Positions 59,011-64,000 of a stretch of DNA of 64,000 nucleotides are shown piece after piece. The notes below the pieces were generated by a model. That model was not told the origin of the DNA. It searched no databases and worked only from the letters and a program-made list of their open reading frames with translations. The stretch is from assembly GCA_030562195.1 (NCBI GenBank), contig JAUJPP010000012.1, positions 10,788,001 to 10,852,000 of the forward strand, read 5' to 3'. The DNA is from Nipponacmea schrenckii (taxonomy: Eukaryota > Mollusca > Gastropoda > Lottiidae). The translations under genes and the position numbers were made by a program. How positions within the stretch are numbered: the stretch's first letter is position 1; each line of letters starts with the position of its first letter.

Positions 59011-60410
59011 TTATAAGTTGGCATATGTTTCTGTAGATTTTAGATAATCATAAACCAGTTTATGCAACATTCTGTATCCATCCTGAAAAGGCAAAGAAAT
59101 AAAATAAATACAATTACCAATAGAATATATTTCCTTTGCAAAAAGGAATCTCCGATTCACACCATTGGGATGTGTATTGTGTAAATCTAAAAAACTGATT
59201 TATATATTACTTTATTACTGATGACGCAAACATTTCTTATTAGATTTATCAAGCTTGAAGAATGAAGGTATCAGTGTCGAAAAATGAATAATGTAATTTG
59301 CTATGCTTTAATGATGAATTACATCAGTTCCGGTATATTATATCAGAATATTCGGTATGAGGCATAAGAAGAAATTTGAGAGATCTTACCAGAGAACTAA
59401 CAGTACTTCCAAGTTTTTGATGTATATTCTTTACAAATCTAAATATCTCAACTTCATTATCCAATCGTATTCTCTGTAGAATGTTTCGCAATAAGCTGAA
59501 TGTTCGGCCATAACGAGCATCACTAAAACAAATGTAAGAAGATTAATGAATGGAAATAAAATGAGATGAATGGAGTTTTACGTTCTACTCTTCTGCACCT
59601 TATGGAAGATTAATGAATAGATAAGAGTGGAGAACTACAGAATAAATTTAGCAAAATTTAACTTTAATTGAGGCATCAAAAAAGAAAAGTCAAGGGTTAA
59701 GAACTATACGTTAAGTCGTTAAGTCGATTAGGTGAAGTCTTATAAAATAAAAATTATGGTTGCAAATGACAAATATACGTTAAATGTGAAGAACTATCGA
59801 AGAACAGAAAAATACTTATATGCATAAGTGAAGAACCATGACATTTTTTTTATACATTTTTGAATTTACCTGGTAAAGAGTGCCATTGGTTTATAGTCGT
59901 TATGTTTAATGTCCACCTCAACTATTAACTCCAATAATGTCTGTACTAAATTGTTAAAATTATTATTCGGGTCCGCTATATCTAATATATAAACCGTAAC
60001 TGGTTCACTAGTCTCATCCTTTAAAATATTAAAATAGCATCATAGCAGACAGGTAGTATGTATCAAACAAATTTATTATTATCAGTAAAAACCTTTTATT
60101 TGCAATATTGATCTGAAAACCAAATTTCACATTGTGCATATAACATGGCATCTTATAGCATCCATTGATAAATAAATAAATCAAATATTGTAATGTTTTC
60201 ATCACTTTTCGCCGGTATTTTCTTCACCTAGTTTGTAAACTTTAAAGGGTATCTTCTGTTATCTAATTATATTACCTGACTTACCGTGTCTGATTTGACC
60301 ATAACATTAATAATACAAATTTGTTTATTATCATTTTCTGAAAGATTCTCAACAACCGTTGAGCCATAGACCTCTTTTGTACAAGTCTCCGGACACAGTG
60401 ATATGGCGTT
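59011..60410 (-). CDS. Receptor-PTP-like protein, C-terminal end of a catalytically dead PTP domain (5' end outside window)
   Basis: Exons on the minus strand: 60410-60285, 60018-59870, 59522-59390 and 59082-59011 (stop TAA). They give 480 nt, 159 aa, in frame. Seen: LCPETCTKEVYGSTVV, the region after the first half of a PTP domain (family: WPE...YG.ITV); VYILDIADPNNNFNNL where the WPD-loop segment should be; then LFTSDARYGRTFSLLRNILQRI in place of the HCSxGxGRTG signature; and VEIFRFVKNIHQKLGSTVSS followed by GYRMLHKLVYDYL, the usual last helices. The catalytic Cys and the WPD Asp are both replaced; the Arg-Thr of the P-loop is kept. Inference: a pseudophosphatase, probably a D2-type domain. 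An in-frame alternative donor 9 nt downstream (60276) would add VSQ. Upstream exons lie beyond the repeats at 60.4-64 kb. Confidence 0.8.
59568..59608 (-). repeat. SINE tail fragment
   Basis: TGAATGGAGTTTTACGTTC followed by TACTCTTCTGCACCTTATGG is the reverse complement of the SINE 3' end at about 8263-8300. It lies within an intron of the PTP-like gene. Confidence 0.75.
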
Positions 60411-60474
60411 CTGAAACATATGATATTATTCTTTATGTACTTTTAAAATTTGACAGGAATCTTTACAGAAATAA

Positions 60475-61203
60475 AATATTCTTTTTATAAAAAATAACAT
60501 TTGGATATAATATTATCATATTTCATAAAATAACATTTGAAAATATTGTTGCCGTATTCTCAAAAAATAATATTAAAATACATAATACTTGAAAATATAG
60601 TAATCCTTTTATCAAAAATAACATTTGGAAATAGAGTTGTTACATTATCAAAAAGAACATTCCAAAATATTGTTGTTTTATTATCAAACCTAACGATTAT
60701 AGATATTGTCGTATTATCAAAACTAATACTTGAAAATATAGTAATCCTTTTATCAAAAATAACATTTGGAAATTATAGTAATTACCTAACGATTATAGAT
60801 ATTGTCGTATTATCAAACTAATACTTGAAAATATAGTTATCCTTTTATCACAAATAACATTTGGAAATATAGTAATTACATTATCAAAAAGAACATTCCA
60901 AAATATTGTTGTTATATTATCAAACCTAACAATTATAGATATTGTTGTCGTATTATCAAAACTAATACTTAAAAATATTGTTATCCTTTTATCAAAAATA
61001 ACATTTACATTATCAAAAAGAACATTCCAAAATATTGTTGTTTTATTATCAAACCTAACGATTATAGATATTGTCGTATTATCAAAACTAATACTTGAAA
61101 ATATAGTAATCCTTTTATCAAAAATAACATTTGGAAATTATAGTAATTACCTAACGATTATAGATATTGTCGTATTATCAAACTAATACTTGAAAATATA
61201 GTT
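60475..61203. repeat. AT-rich minisatellite with higher-order structure
   Basis: Short units of about 28-32 bp (TTATCAAAAATAACATTTGG, then AAATATAG; TTATCAAACCTAACGATTATAG) are arranged in a longer block of roughly 360 bp seen at about 60648 and again at about 61012. Open frames in it are repeat by-products. Confidence 0.9.
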
Positions 61204-61345
61204 ACGTATTTCGACTTTGGCGAAAACGTATTGTAATCGTTCGGATTATTTTATTTTTTACGTATTTCGACTTTGGCGAAAACGTATTGTAATCGTTCGG
61301 ATTATTACGTATTTCGACTTTGTCGAAAACGTATTGTAATCGTTC
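61203..61345. repeat. Triplicated unit of about 50-60 bp
   Basis: TACGTATTTCGACTTTGGCG, then AAAACGTATTGTAATCGTTCGG, occurs three times in direct repeat; the third copy has TTGTCG. The units are separated by ATTATTTTATTTT or ATT. It contains the small palindromic pair TTTCGACTTTG / GCGAAAACG. Confidence 0.9.
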
Positions 61346-61352
61346 GGATTAT

Positions 61353-64000
61353 TTTATTTTTTTTTTTTTTTTTTTTTTTTTTGTAATTCTTGGATGAGTT
61401 TGCAGACAAACTGGTAAAAGGTGCAGAAATTCTAAATCTACAGTTGATCTTAGAATGATTTCTATTATCAAATAAAACAAAACCGGAAGTTCTATCTCTG
61501 ACAGGAAGTGAGAACCGGAAGTTCAGGTTTTTTTGCTTTAGCAAGTTTATTTTCAGTTCGATTTTGACCGGATTTTCAGATTTGAAAACTTCAATGTATT
61601 TGTCAACTAACAATTATAGGTTTTATGCAATTAGGCTAAATATTTTACCCACGATTTGCAATTCAATATTCAAGGGTCATCGGCAAAAATTTCAGACCGT
61701 GATTTCTCCTTTAATATAAATGGTAAAATTTTGAAACTTTACCAGTTGATAGGCGATATGTTTATAATTTTTGAAAAAATGTGAAAATAAAAATTCCACT
61801 TCCGGTTTAGCCTCAAATGACGTAATTACGTAACTTCCGGTCTATAACTGCTAGGTGAAAAGTGAAAACTGTTTTATAAATAACTTGTCAATAGTAATTG
61901 ATTTGACCTAAATAATTAGGTCAAGCTGCCATATCGGCCGCCATTTTGAATTTTCGTTACAATTCTTAAATCCGAAATTCAGACACTACTGATAGACCGA
62001 TTTTGATGAAATTTAGCACATAGATACAATGGATCATTATCTACCTTTTCTTGGAGACCGATTTTCGAATTTCGTATTTTCTTTCGAATTATTTAAATTT
62101 CGATTTTTTCAAAATTAGGTCACTTTAACGGGTACGGAAGGTGTGACCCACTTAATCTATGACCTTGAAAATTAGGTCAAATAATATTCAATATATTGTC
62201 TACAAGTAGATATTTTTTAATTTGGCTTACTTAAAAAATTCATAGAGTTAAGTGTACTTAAAGACAGCAAAAATTGATAATTTTCATATTTTCGCCATCA
62301 TTAACCGTTACGGAAGGTGTGACCTAATTATTTTATGACTTTGAAAACTAGGTCAAATGATATTCAATATATTGTCTAGATGTAGGTAATTGCAAATTTA
62401 GCCTACATAATATTTTAAGGCTCTCGAAATACGTTCATAATTGTAAGCAATTCTAGTTTTATTTTTTTTTTTTTTTTTTTTTTTTTGTAATTCTTGGATG
62501 AGTTTGCAGACAAACTGGTAAAAGGTGCAGAAATTCTAAATCTACAGTTGATCTTAGAATGATTTCTATTATCAAATAAAACAAAACCGGAAGTTCTATC
62601 TCTGACAGGAAGTGAGAACCGGAAGTTCAGGTTTTTTTGCTTTAGCAAGTTTATTTTCAGTTCGATTTTGACCGGATTTTCAGATTTGAAAACTTCAATG
62701 TATTTGTCAACTAACAATTATAGGTTTTATGCAATTAGGTTAAATATTTTACCCACGATTTGCAATTCAATATTCAAGGGTCATCGGCAAAAATTTCAGA
62801 CCGTGATTTCTCCTTTAATATAAATGGTAAAATTTTGAAACTTTACCAGTTGATAGGCGATATGTTTATAATTTTTTAAAAAATGTGAAAAAAAAATTCC
62901 ACTTCCGGTTTAGCCTCAAATGACGTAATTACGTAACTTCCGGTCTATAACTGCTAGGTGAAAAGTGAAAGCTGTTTTATAAATAACTTGTCAATAGTAA
63001 TTGATTTGACCTAAATAATTAGGTCAAGCTGCCATATCGGCCGCCATTTTGAATTTTTGTTACAATTCTTAAATCCGAAATTCAGACACTACTGATAGAC
63101 CGATTTTGATGAAATTTAGCACATAGATACAATGGATCATTATCTACCTTTTCTTGGAGACCGATTTTCAAATTTCGTATTTTCTTTCGAATTATTTAAA
63201 TTTCGATTTTTTCAAAATTAGGTCACTTTAACGGCTACGGAAGGTGTGACCCACTTAATCTATGACCTTGAAAATTAGGTCAAATAATATTCAATATATT
63301 GTCTAAGAGTAGATATTTTTTAATTTGGCTTACTTAAAAAATTCATAGAGATAAGTGTACTTAAATACAGCAAAAATTGATAATTTTCATATTTTCGCCA
63401 TCATTAACCGTTACGGAAGGTGTGACCTAATTATTTTATGACTTTGAAAACTAGGTCAAATGATATTCAATATATTGTCTAGATGTAGGTAATTGCAAAT
63501 TTAGCCTACATAATATTTTAAGGCTCTCGAAATACGTTCATAATTGTAAGCAATTCTAGTTTTTTTTTTTTTTTTTTTTGTAATTCTTGGATGAGTTTGC
63601 AGACAAACTGGTAAAAGGTGCAGAAATTCTAAATCTACAGTTGATCTTAGAATGATTTCTATTATCAAATAAAACAAAACCGGAAGTTCTATCTCTGACA
63701 GGAAGTGAGAACCGGAAGTTCAGGTTTTTTTGCTTTAGCAAGTTTATTTTCAGTTCGATTTTGACCGGATTTTCAGATTTGAAAACTTCAATGTATTTGT
63801 CAACTAACAATTATAGGTTTTATGCAATTAGGTTAAATATTTTACCCACGATTTGCAATTCAATATTCAAGGGTCATCGGCAAAAATTTCAGACCGTGAT
63901 TTCTCCTTTAATATAAATGGTAAAATTTTGAAACTTTACCAGTTGATAGGCGATATGTTTATAATTTTTGAAAAAATGTGAAAAAAAAATTCCACTTCCG
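61353..64000 (-). repeat. 1.1-kb tandem repeat array with poly(A) in each unit, running off the window
   Basis: The landmark GTAATTCTTGGATGAG falls at 61383, 62487 and 63580, giving periods of 1104 and 1093 bp. Copies differ by only occasional bases. Each begins (plus strand) with a T-run of 19-25. Read on the minus strand, each unit therefore ends in a poly(A) tail. An 80-100-codon frame on the minus strand (starting MLVDKYIEVFKSENPVKIE) is preserved in all three copies, ending in the poly-Lys of the A-run. Inside each unit an approximately 170-bp segment is itself duplicated (GGAAGGTGTGACC...AATATATTGTCTA twice). Confidence 0.9.

Overview
This is eukaryotic nuclear DNA. It is AT-rich, its genes are split by GT-AG introns, and much of it is transposon debris. 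The repeats point to a mollusc, most likely a gastropod such as a limpet: a tRNA-derived SINE with a conserved body, dispersed elements bounded by a 'TATACGCCCAC' end and a 'GATAGCTTGCCAGGCAAGGTAA' type end, ACGG/CCGT microsatellites, and the recurring phrase 'CAAGGGCAATAACTC'. The species call is inference. All gene models were built by hand from splice sites, and each one keeps its reading frame across every junction.

Layout. (1) 1-5575, plus strand: the last nine exons of a DZIP1-like ciliary protein gene, with a mobile element in one intron. (2) 7.9-13.5 kb: a textbook SINE with target duplications, then two elements sharing 'GGCCCGTATGCACC' inverted ends; the second carries a broken Tc1/mariner transposase. 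(3) 13580-24040, minus strand: a complete eight-exon Gfo/Idh/MocA oxidoreductase (338 aa). Its introns hold a 1.9 kb minisatellite, a MITE and a decayed Gypsy LTR retrotransposon. (4) 26868-35262, plus strand: a three-exon gene for a secreted, acidic, His-rich repeat protein that I do not recognise. Its 6 kb first intron contains LINE and SINE debris, a long inverted repeat and a possible nested antisense gene. A decayed copy of its last exon lies just downstream. (5) 35.4-42.9 kb: intergenic, with another dispersed element and a degenerate minisatellite. (6) 42916-53410, plus strand: a complete 20-exon receptor tyrosine kinase (about 998 aa) with Ig-like segments, one EGF-like exon, a TM segment and a kinase domain. 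(7) 53.5-54.3 kb: two MITEs with TA and TTAA target duplications. (8) 55206-57602, minus strand: complete five-exon MPDU1 (250 aa). (9) 59011-60410, minus strand: the last four exons of a receptor-PTP-like gene whose PTP domain has lost the catalytic cysteine. (10) 60.4-64.0 kb: nested tandem repeats ending in a 1.1 kb unit that runs off the window.

The genes are not a functional cluster. They look like ordinary neighbours: cilium, carbohydrate-type dehydrogenase, secreted protein, receptor kinase, ER glycosylation factor and pseudophosphatase. The least explained items are the His-rich secreted protein with its degraded exon copy, the nested antisense ORF with a perfect CRE upstream, and the catalytically dead PTP domain.
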